From positions 502 through 7,660 of the forward strand of contig QIAR01000101.1 in assembly GCA_003225595.1 (NCBI GenBank): a DNA stretch of 7,159 nt. Direction: 5' to 3'. Position numbers and translations under genes: made by a program. Under the pieces are notes generated by a model. That model did no database searches. It saw only the letters and a list, made by a program, of their open reading frames with translations, and had not been told where the DNA came from. Positions 1-4,479 of the stretch are shown here, in pieces (positions within the stretch are counted from its first letter, which is position 1; the number at the start of each line of letters is the position of its first letter). Source of the DNA: Acidobacteriota bacterium (GTDB lineage Bacteria; Acidobacteriota; Terriglobia; Terriglobales; Acidobacteriaceae).

Positions 1-525
1 CCGGACTGGGATAGCCGAGTTCGGCGTACCCCTGTGTTGCACTTCCAAGAAATATTCCGGCGTTTCCATTTTGTTGATGAGGTCTAATACCTCTGCCAAG
101 CGTGCATCGGCTCCGGCCTCCACCGATGACGGCAATCCCGCCATAACTCCTTCCAGATAGAACTGTGGTGTTGTGCCGCTCTTCACCCGTGGTTCGATTC
201 CTTCCCGGCCGAAGCGAAACGAGACCTGCTAGGCCGGTTGAAGTCGCCTATCGACTCACAACACAGAGCCGCGTTCTGGGAAGTTTATTTGCATGAATTG
301 TTTTCCGGTCTCGGGTACACGCTGGAGCCTCACCCAACGATTCCCGATTCTCAAAAGCATCCTGATTTCTTGCAGGATGTCGCGGACGGCGGCAATGGGC
401 CGTCGTGAAGAGGAGTTGTAGTAAGAGTAGATGGGCTCGCGGTAGCTCTTGGGACGTGTCTCAGTCCTTTCGATCTCATCAAATAGCTTCAGGGGTGGAG
501 CATCGGGCATCGGCTTACCGCTCAC
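1..525 (-). pseudogene. Conserved hypothetical protein with internally inverted middle segment, C-terminus beyond window
   Basis: Three protein pieces together look like one family of bacterial hypothetical proteins. Piece A (minus, from GTG 525 to about 367) contains YSYYNSSSRRPIAAVRDILQ. Piece B lies on the PLUS strand (about 187-375) with WFDSFPAEAKRDLLGRL, FWEVYLHELFSGLGY and HPDFL. Piece C (minus, 186 to 1, open to the window edge) starts VKSGTTPQFYLEGV and contains INKMETPEYFLEVQ. Read A-B-C they give the order I recall for the family: an N-terminal YLNxSARP-like motif, then AFWELYLHELLxxLGY, PDFL, then FYLE. A and C are in the same minus frame (525 and 186 differ by a multiple of 3). 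The start GTG has AAGGAG 7 bases upstream. As it stands the minus frame stops at 256. The PDF...YLE arrangement resembles a PD-(D/E)XK nuclease core, which is inference. Function unknown. Confidence 0.72.
187..375 (+). other. Inverted internal segment of the preceding gene
   Basis: This stretch codes on the plus strand for the middle of the gene whose two ends are on the minus strand. The plus frame is open from about 130 to a TGA at 406-408. Its recognisable protein starts at WFDSFP (190) and ends at PDFL (372); beyond that it becomes antisense to piece A. Flipping any segment whose ends sum to 562 (for example 187-375 or 190-372) gives one open frame through all three pieces. No long inverted repeat is seen at the ends; an 8-base pair (CTCTTCAC at 179-186 and GTGAAGAG at 405-412) lies in the wrong place to restore the frame and is probably chance. 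Confidence 0.68.
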
Positions 526-721
526 ATCGCCGCTCCTTCACATGCCACCACGCATCCATCCCGAAAGTATTTCCGTTCCGTGAGACGAGCCTCACGCCAT
601 CCCTGTCGGAGTAAAGCAGCGATCTGAACCCGTCCCATTTAATCTCGAAAGTCCAGTCTGGGTGCGAGAATGGCGCACGGACGCGGCTGAGCGACATTGG
701 CTGGAAACGCGGGAGAGACAC
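515..721 (-). pseudogene. Truncated ATP-dependent DNA ligase (LigD/LigB-type adenylation domain, N-terminus)
   Basis: From GTG 721 the protein reads SLPRFQPMSLSRVRAP, then HPDWTFEIKWDGFR, then DGVRLVSRNGNTF. This is the start of an ATP-dependent DNA ligase adenylation domain: motif I (KxDG) is K28-W-D-G31, where the lysine would carry AMP, followed by the RNGN segment. Family likeness ends at F53 (about 563); the last 15 residues up to the stop at 515 do not fit, and the remaining adenylation and OB-fold domains are absent from the window. The fragment would have the nucleophile but no complete active site, so it cannot be a working ligase. Its end overlaps the GTG start of the next gene. There is no Shine-Dalgarno site; a TATACT box lies 7 bases before the GTG, which may mean leaderless transcription. 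Confidence 0.75.
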
Positions 722-725
722 TAAG

Positions 726-736
726 ACCAGTATAGC
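726..736 (-). promoter_or_regulatory. TATACT -10-like box before the ligase fragment
   Basis: The minus strand reads GCTATACTGGT; its TATACT ends 7 bases before GTG 721. The same 11-mer recurs at 1036-1046 before another gene without a Shine-Dalgarno site. No good -35 hexamer is visible. A -10 this close to the start codon fits leaderless transcription, which is inference. Confidence 0.4.
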
Positions 737-813
737 CGATCGCCGATTCGAGCCTTTTGCGGTGTGCGGCAAGGACAGGTCGAGACTGGAGAGAGGAATA
801 TTCCTGCGGAGCT

Positions 814-1029
814 TTAGCTTCCCAGTTCCGGTAGTCGGATTACTGGAGACTCAGGGCGGCAACAGACGCCATACCGCTGCCAGAGCCTAAACCATGGGCT
901 GTGGGCTTGCGTCACATCGTGTCTTCGATTCGCAGCCGAAATGTCGCTTGGGCTCAGGGGTCTGGTGTCCGGCACCGCGAAGATGCGCTCTAACCGCTCG
1001 ATTTCGGCAATGATCTGCTCAACATCCAT
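814..1029 (-). CDS. Small conserved hypothetical protein
   Basis: A 71-residue protein starting MDVEQIIAEIERLERIFAVP, followed by DTRPLSPSDISAANRRHD and HSPWFRLWQRYGVCC. The N-terminal half is amphipathic and probably helical; the second half holds an aromatic WFRLWQRYGV patch and a CC pair. I recognise the pattern from short acidobacterial hypothetical proteins, from memory only, and know no function. The frame is open upstream to 1104, but the conserved part begins at ATG 1029, which I choose as the start. There is no Shine-Dalgarno site; TATACT lies 9 bases before the ATG, so the message may be leaderless. It is divergent from the helix-turn-helix gene at 1095, with a 65-base shared promoter region. 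Confidence 0.72.
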   Translation of the reverse strand: MDVEQIIAEIERLERIFAVPDTRPLSPSDISAANRRHDVTQAHSPWFRLWQRYGVCCRPESPVIRLPELGS

Positions 1030-1035
1030 CCGTGC

Positions 1036-1046
1036 ACCAGTATAGC
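1036..1046 (-). promoter_or_regulatory. TATACT -10-like box before the gene at 814-1029
   Basis: The minus strand reads GCTATACTGGT, identical to the 11-mer at 726-736. TATACT ends 9 bases upstream of ATG 1029. The upstream 17 bases carry no TTGACA-like element. The repeated sequence at the same position before two genes lacking Shine-Dalgarno sites supports a real promoter element. Confidence 0.42.
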
Positions 1047-1094
1047 TAACCAACCTTGCAGCCGAGCAGCGCGAGCAAGCATCGTACCTGCACC

Positions 1095-1265
1095 ATGCCA
1101 ACACGCAAGAAGGCCAAGGCAGAACCCGAGATGCTCAAAGGCTGGCAGCAGATCGCCACATTCCTTGGGCAGCCAGTCTCCGTCGCGCAACGCTGGGCGC
1201 ATTCTGAAATGCCCGTGGAAAAACGCGGACGTTACCGGGCGTATTTATCCGCGATTTGGTCGTAG
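1095..1265 (+). pseudogene. Helix-turn-helix DNA-binding protein, C-terminally truncated
   Basis: The 56-residue frame begins MPTRKKAKAEPEM and continues with GWQQIATFLGQPVSVAQRWA and MPVEKRGRY. This is a MerR/excisionase-like helix-turn-helix in which IATFLGQP and SVAQRWAHS form the two helices; such domains sit at the N-terminus of acidobacterial regulators. Family members I recall continue past GRYV with a short wing and another helix. Here the likeness stops at GRY (about 1235) and the last residues, RAYLSAIWS, are the antisense of a methyltransferase fragment. A DNA-binding core may remain, but the protein is cut short. Start chosen at ATG 1095 because the conserved part begins there; no clear Shine-Dalgarno site. 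The gene diverges from the small protein ending at 814. Confidence 0.62.
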
Positions 1266-1300
1266 CTTTGGCGGATCGCTTTTGTTCGCTCGTCGCTCAT
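1232..1300 (-). pseudogene. N-terminal stub of a class I SAM-dependent methyltransferase
   Basis: From ATG 1300 the minus strand encodes 22 residues, MSDERTKAIRQSYDQ followed by IADKYAR, then TAA. The IRQSYDxIADxYA pattern is the common start of small class I methyltransferases, just before the first Rossmann strand. No SAM-binding GxGxG motif follows, because the sequence passes straight into the end of the plus-strand helix-turn-helix gene at about 1232-1238. It lies 21 bases after the alpha/beta hydrolase stop on the same strand, so the two may once have been an operon. No Shine-Dalgarno site precedes it. The fragment is too short to fold as an enzyme. Confidence 0.55.
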
Positions 1301-1321
1301 AGGAGGAAATTCCGGAGAGCA

Positions 1322-2094
1322 TCACTCACTGCGAGCCAAATCGAAGAATTTCTTGATCTCCGGCCAGTATTTTCGCGTGACGTACTCCGTGCTGATGTGT
1401 CCGCCGCGCTTCAGCGTCGTGAGTTTGACACCTGTGATCTCGGCAAATCTCTTGCTTCGCTCATAAGGCAGGTTCGGATCATCTTTGACGTGGAACATCA
1501 GCACCTTAGAAGGATTGATTTCGTTTTTCTGGTGCCACGGGTTGTAGAAGGTGCCGCCCCGAAGCTTCGCCCAATTCGCATCAGAAATCCGGTATCCATT
1601 TCCAAAGGCTTCACGGATGTACTCGGCGTAGTTCTCTTTCGAAGTTTCCGCCTTCTCACCCTTATCCAGAACGCCCCAGTCCACAACCGGGCAGTTTGCG
1701 ACAACCCGCTTAACTCGTGGATCAAGCGATAACAGGATTGCCGCCGCACCGCCGAAGCTTCCGCCAATGACAAAGACTTGATCCGGTGCCAGCCGGAAGC
1801 GACGACCGAATGCAATTTCCTCAAGCTCAGTCGGCAACTCGTCGAGGATGTCGAGAATGTCTCGATGTGGCGATTTCTCCAGAAACTCCCCGCCGCTCTC
1901 CCATGCTCCGCGATACCGTGGATAAATAATCCAAAAGCCCTTGCCAGCGATAAATCCCGCCAACGGTTGCTTACCAGGAATCGAAGGCATGCCATCGCAC
2001 AGAATGATGAGCTTTTGGTTCTTGCGGGGTGCGCGGGAGGCAGAAATTCCGCGACGATTTCTTTCTTGAATCGCGTTCTGAACATGTCCGGCAT
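1322..2094 (-). CDS. Alpha/beta hydrolase (S9-peptidase/dienelactone-hydrolase-like) with a one-base frameshift near its N-terminus
   Basis: The main frame holds a complete alpha/beta hydrolase: KLIILCDGMPSIPGKQPLAG (first strand and oxyanion region), YPRYRGAWESGGEF, the nucleophile elbow GGSFGG with Ser at codon 1757-1759, the acid in HVKDDPNLPY (about 1480), and catalytic His in RGGHIS (1397-1399). The usual N-terminus, MFRTRFKKEIVAEFLPPA, is in a different minus frame starting at ATG 2094 (or ATG 2085). The two join if one C is added to the CCCC run (GGGG at 2026-2029 on plus). So the gene is frameshifted or the run is miscalled. Corrected length is about 257 residues. No signal peptide, so cytoplasmic. 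It probably cleaves esters or peptides; substrate unknown. AAGAGA precedes ATG 2094 closely and ATG 2085 at a better distance. Confidence 0.78.
2026..2029. other. Frameshift site in the hydrolase gene (GGGG run)
   Basis: On the minus strand the frame ending EFLPPAHP must pass into RKNQKLIIL. Adding one C to the four-C run does this exactly, with no residue lost. A homopolymer site fits either replication slippage or a sequencing miscall. Confidence 0.6.
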
Positions 2095-2257
2095 TATCTC
2101 TTATGTAGCGCGACCGCGAAGTTAACGGGAAGCAACGGTGCTGGCGGCCGACCGCCGCAATCGCTCCTCGATGCAACTGCGTCGCTGCGAATCAGGGATT
2201 TGGCGGCTGAAGCCAGCTCGCAATCTAGTCTAGCTTCGACAGCGCCGAGGACATGGC

Positions 2258-2914
2258 TCAGAGCACGTGGCAAACCTCTCCGAACTCAAGGCGCGGGGCA
2301 CGCGGGCGCACAGATGCCGGGTCGCCATAGCCAATGTTGCATAGGAAGTTGGATTTGATCGTTCCCGGCACGTATTCCTCGCACATTTCCTCGCGCTCCA
2401 CGCCAGCCCCGAAAAACTCCTCATCAACCTTGGCATTATCAAATCCCGACATCGGGCCGCAGTCCAGCCCGAGGGCGCGGGCAGCGATAATCAGGTATGC
2501 GCCCTGCAATGTGCTGTTCCGCTTTGCCGTGACTTCTGCCAGTTCCGGGTTGTTCGCAAACAAGTCTCGAAAGCCCGGATTGTGAGGAGCGAGCTTCGGC
2601 AGCTTCTCGTAGAAACGAAGGTCATAAGCGACAATCACCGTGACAGGCGCGGCCATTGTCTTCTGCACATTACCGGGCGCTAGTGCTGGACGCAGTCGCT
2701 CTTTTGCCGCCTTCGTCCTCAGCAACAGGAACCGGGCGGGGCTTCCGTTGGCGCTAGTCGGCCCCCACTTCATCAGGTCGTAAAGCTCATGAAGGGTCTC
2801 GTCTGAAACAGGCTTATCCAGCCAGCCGTTGTAGGTTCGAGCCGTGCGAAAAATGGCATCAAGAGCATCATCGTTCAGGCGATGACGCAGGGTCGGCGTC
2901 TCTAGTTGGCTCAC
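2258..2914 (-). CDS. RutE/HadB-like nitroreductase-family flavoprotein (putative malonic semialdehyde reductase)
   Basis: The protein has 218 residues from GTG 2914. Landmarks of the RutE subgroup of FMN nitroreductases appear in order: LDAIFRTARTYNGW, MKWGPTSANGSPARF, the NVQKTMAAPVTVIVAYD strand, TAKRNSTLQGAYLIIAARAL, GLDCGPMSGFDNAKVDEEFF and SNFLCNIGYGDP, ending PRAPRLEFGEVCHVL. E. coli RutE (about 196 residues) reduces malonic semialdehyde to 3-hydroxypropionate in pyrimidine breakdown with NAD(P)H; no other rut gene is nearby, so here the substrate is open. The enzyme is cytoplasmic and probably dimeric. Start chosen at GTG 2914 because GAGGAA lies 7 bases before it and the conserved part begins about 15 residues later; the frame is open up to 3004 without family likeness there. 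Confidence 0.88.
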   Translation of the reverse strand: MSQLETPTLRHRLNDDALDAIFRTARTYNGWLDKPVSDETLHELYDLMKWGPTSANGSPARFLLLRTKAAKERLRPALAPGNVQKTMAAPVTVIVAYDLRFYEKLPKLAPHNPGFRDLFANNPELAEVTAKRNSTLQGAYLIIAARALGLDCGPMSGFDNAKVDEEFFGAGVEREEMCEEYVPGTIKSNFLCNIGYGDPASVRPRAPRLEFGEVCHVL

Positions 2915-2964
2915 GATGCAGTTCCTCAGGGCTCTTTGATGACGTTCAACCACCTGTGGGTTCT

Positions 2965-3090
2965 TTAAGCATAGTAGCGCAGCATGCCGGGACAGGCGGC
3001 CCACTCCACCACATCAGTGACGATGAAGTCCTGAGTCTTCTCAGCCTGGTTGTGAATCTTCCGCGACGTGAAACCATCCAAATCACGCAT
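2965..3090 (-). CDS. Small ORF of unknown function upstream of the nitroreductase
   Basis: From ATG 3090 the minus strand encodes 41 residues beginning MRDLDGFTSRKIHNQAEK and ending CPGMLRYYA before TAA. The sequence looks protein-like (charged helix, then FIVTDVVEWAACPG) but I do not recognise a family, and it could be a fragment of a longer gene. It lies 50 bases before the nitroreductase start on the same strand, so it may share its transcript. Only a weak GAAAG precedes the ATG, and a perfect CTTTCGAAAG palindrome lies just upstream. Confidence 0.35.
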   Translation of the reverse strand: MRDLDGFTSRKIHNQAEKTQDFIVTDVVEWAACPGMLRYYA

Positions 3091-3091
3091 A

Positions 3092-3101
3092 CTTTCGAAA
3101 G
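3092..3101. promoter_or_regulatory. Perfect 10-base palindrome CTTTCGAAAG between divergent genes
   Basis: The palindrome lies between the minus-strand small ORF (start 3090) and the plus-strand MBL-fold fragment (start 3130). Its placement fits an operator, but a 10-base palindrome can occur by chance, and it overlaps no recognised promoter. Confidence 0.25.
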
Positions 3102-3129
3102 CTGTTGAGGTGAGAGGAAAGGAAGATCG

Positions 3130-3352
3130 ATGATCAACATTGAGCGTTGCGCGGGAACAAGCGAATGTGAACAGCCACCTCCTTTCCGATGCGAGCCTCG
3201 TCGTCGTTGACCTGCTCAGGAACAGCCTTGAAGCTGAAAAATTGGCTGACCACGTCGAAGCTAGGGGGAAAAAGCTAGAGATGATCTTCGTTACTCACGG
3301 GCATCTCACCGCAAGACCTGCCGCTGAATCGGAACGCACCATCGAACTTTGA
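3130..3352 (+). pseudogene. N-terminal fragment of a metallo-beta-lactamase-fold hydrolase
   Basis: The frame contains NVNSHLLSDASLVVVDLL, then LADHVEARGKKLEMIFVTHGH. This is the start of an MBL-fold hydrolase: VNSHLL strand, VVVDLLR (the usual I/V-D-x-G-like edge) and the THGH beginning of the metal motif HxHxDH. The motif is broken after its second His: LTARP follows instead of PDH, so the zinc site cannot form. The best ribosome site (GGAAG, four bases before ATG 3130) opens a frame reading MINIERCAGTSE, which joins VNSHLL if one base near 3166 is skipped; the alternative is a TTG start at 3140 without a Shine-Dalgarno site. The fragment meets the XRE gene tail to tail at about 3303. Confidence 0.62.
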
Positions 3353-3467
3353 CGTTGTCGATTAGAAACTGCACCATCTTGCGCAATACATATTTCAGTT
3401 TAGAATCGTCCGGCAAAATCGGCAGGTTCACTCCGTCCAGTTGGACATTCTCTAGCGCGGCGGAATC
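3306..3467 (-). pseudogene. Open reading frame continuing the XRE gene in a shifted frame
   Basis: Directly after the XRE domain the next minus frame runs open for 54 codons: DSAALENVQLDGVNLPILP, then DDSKLKYVLRKMVQFLIDN and VKVRW. Composition and spacing look coding, and it has no start of its own with a ribosome site. One base missing anywhere between about 3456 and 3469 (for example in the GGG run at 3467-3469) would fuse it to the XRE protein. I do not recognise the domain. Its last residues overlap the end of the MBL fragment on the other strand, so the true end may lie further left. Confidence 0.38.
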
Positions 3468-3721
3468 CCGTACCACGAGAGGAGTTCATTCAGCCTGCAC
3501 TTGTAAACACGCGCCAGCGTGTACAGCCGATGAACGCTGGGAATTATCTTTTTCGTTTCGATGTCGTGCAATCGACTGGGCGGGATGACGAAGGCTGGGT
3601 TGCGAAGCTGCCGTGCCAAACTCAGACTGGCAGTGTGCACATCCCGGAGAGTGAGGTCGAAGCTCAGGCGACGAGCGCGGAGATGCTGCCCCGGTCTTGG
3701 TGAGTGCTTCGGCACTCCCAT
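3452..3721 (-). CDS. XRE-family transcriptional regulator (helix-turn-helix), probably shortened
   Basis: From ATG 3721 the protein is 89 residues: MGVPKHSPRPGQHLRARRLS, then LTLRDVHTASLSLARQL, a stretch RNPAFVIPPSRLHDIETKKI, and PSVHRLYTLARVYKCRLNEL ending LLSWYGIPPR. This is a Cro/C1-type helix-turn-helix with a longer loop between helices 2 and 3 than in phage repressors, a form I associate with Acidobacteriota. PPSRLHDIE is the recognition helix region. It presumably binds DNA as a dimer. AAGGTG lies 7 bases before the ATG. The frame stops right after WYGIPPR, but another frame stays open for 54 codons, so a one-base loss may have removed a C-terminal part. Two inverted repeats upstream may be its own operators. 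Confidence 0.78.
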   Translation of the reverse strand: MGVPKHSPRPGQHLRARRLSFDLTLRDVHTASLSLARQLRNPAFVIPPSRLHDIETKKIIPSVHRLYTLARVYKCRLNELLSWYGIPPR

Positions 3722-3737
3722 GCTACTGCACCTTACC

Positions 3738-3753
3738 GCATGTGAGTGCATGC
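3738..3753. promoter_or_regulatory. Inverted repeat GCATG-N6-CATGC upstream of the XRE gene
   Basis: Arms at 3738-3742 and 3749-3753 lie about 17 bases before the XRE start at 3721. Together with the neighbouring 13-base palindrome it could be an autoregulatory operator. The arms are short, so chance is possible. Confidence 0.3.
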
Positions 3754-3758
3754 CGGTA

Positions 3759-3771
3759 GCACTGGCAGTGC
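3759..3771. promoter_or_regulatory. Inverted repeat GCACTGGCAGTGC upstream of the XRE gene
   Basis: Two perfect 6-base arms surround a single central base, about 38 bases upstream of ATG 3721. The size and position match a typical operator for a dimeric helix-turn-helix repressor. Autoregulation is inferred from position only. Confidence 0.42.
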
Positions 3772-3862
3772 CGCGCCGAGGTACGCTCGATAGATGGTCT
3801 CAGTGGCTTCCCCTGTAGCCCGCGAGATGTATTTCACACGGCCACCATTAAACTTAAATTGG

Positions 3863-4090
3863 TTAGTATTGGTTGGTGGGCGTTCCGGTCTCGGTGTTGT
3901 TTGCACAGACGCGCAAAGCTCCAAGTGTCAACGCACGCTTAGCCGACATTGTTTTCAGGGAATACTCGAACTCGACACCACAGTCACAACAGACCTGATA
4001 GGTTCTGTGGCGGATCGTGAACACGCGGCTGAGCGCCTTGTGATGGCAGCCAAACAGGTAATCGGCAACAGTTCCGACGAAGTGAATCAT
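3863..4090 (-). CDS. Small zinc-ribbon-like conserved hypothetical protein
   Basis: A 75-residue protein from ATG 4090. The core is YLFGCHHKALSRVFTI, then RTYQVCCDCGVEFEYSLKTM. The residues C15-H16-H17 and C34-C35-D-C37-G form a likely metal-binding set like a zinc ribbon, with the aromatic EFEYSL strand after the knuckle. I recall close relatives among acidobacterial hypothetical proteins, usually ending soon after SLKTM. The last 25 residues here (ALTLGALRVCANNTETGT onward) are less typical and may be natural or a changed tail. GGAAG lies very close to the ATG. Function unknown; a structural or nucleic-acid-binding role is only inference. It lies upstream of the XRE gene on the same strand, 141 bases away. 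Confidence 0.68.
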   Translation of the reverse strand: MIHFVGTVADYLFGCHHKALSRVFTIRHRTYQVCCDCGVEFEYSLKTMSAKRALTLGALRVCANNTETGTPTNQY

Positions 4091-4177
4091 GGCTTCCGCC
4101 CTGGGGTGACGACTACAGATGTAGGTCCACCCTTTGGGTAAATGGCACTCGGGTGTTAATCCCGAAGCACTGGTGGG

Positions 4178-4279
4178 CTAGGCGAAATGCTTAAGAGCCT
4201 GTCGTCTTCGCCCGGTGTGAATCTCAGCGAGTGTCGTTTTCAGCGTCTTCCCGTTTATGGCCCGTCGGGATAGGAACAT
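4178..4279 (-). CDS. Short basic ORF of unknown status
   Basis: From ATG 4279 the minus strand encodes 33 residues, MFLSRRAINGKTLKTTL, then AEIHTGRRRQALKHFA and TAG. It is basic and helix-prone, and its frame stays open upstream through the region after the rhodanese break, so it may be the C-terminus of another truncated gene rather than a gene of its own. It overlaps the tail of the rhodanese fragment in another frame. No clear ribosome site. Confidence 0.2.
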   Translation of the reverse strand: MFLSRRAINGKTLKTTLAEIHTGRRRQALKHFA

Positions 4280-4457
4280 GCTGGACCTGACCTCGTGTAC
4301 TGAACGGAGGGCGGCTGGTCCGAATCCTAATACGGAGAATCTGGCTGATCGCTTCGGCTTCGCGGTACCGTTCGGGCGCGAGTGTCTCGACCACCTTGAT
4401 CGGGTCTTTCCGGTCTAGCTTGGTTTTTAGGTCTTCGGTAGAAACGGTGCGTCCCAT
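4224..4457 (-). pseudogene. Rhodanese-domain protein, truncated after the first 34 residues
   Basis: The 77-residue frame begins MGRTVSTEDLKTKLDRKD and continues PIKVVETLAPERYREA. This is the start of a single-domain rhodanese, where the L-V-D/E-x-L-x-P-E-x-Y/F-x-x-x-H-I-P-G-A pattern is expected. After YREA (about 4356) the HIPGA motif and the later active-site Cys loop are missing; instead the frame reads EAISQILRIRIRTSRPP and has no family likeness up to the stop at 4224. Sulfur-transfer activity is therefore impossible. The start is firm: AAGGAGGTC at 4461-4469 is a near-perfect Shine-Dalgarno site 5 bases from the ATG. It follows the DUF5519 gene by 22 bases, so it is probably translated at a good rate from the same message. 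Confidence 0.68.
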
Positions 4458-4460
4458 TCT

Positions 4461-4469
4461 GACCTCCTT
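4461..4469 (-). promoter_or_regulatory. Strong Shine-Dalgarno site AAGGAGGTC of the rhodanese fragment
   Basis: The core AGGAGG is 5 bases from ATG 4457. It fixes the start and shows that the translation signals survived although the coding part is broken. Confidence 0.75.
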
Positions 4470-4479
4470 GAGAATCGGT

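Noticed and set aside
179..412. 8-base inverted repeat CTCTTCAC / GTGAAGAG as recombination site for the inversion
   Set aside because: Its position would also invert the RRPIAAVRDILQ part, which is already in the right orientation, and it does not restore the frame. An 8-base match in this span is likely by chance.
1300..1315. AGGAGG on the plus strand as a ribosome site
   Set aside because: No start codon follows at a usable distance.
1256..1732. 158-codon plus-strand frame
   Set aside because: It is antisense to the hydrolase, with no family likeness, whereas the minus strand carries clear hydrolase motifs.
3794..4141. 115-codon plus-strand frame
   Set aside because: It is antisense to the zinc-ribbon gene, which has the clear Cys/His pattern on the minus strand.
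4145..4168. Hairpin TCGGG-TGTTAAT-CCCGA as terminator
   Set aside because: Only 5 paired bases and no T-run on either strand.
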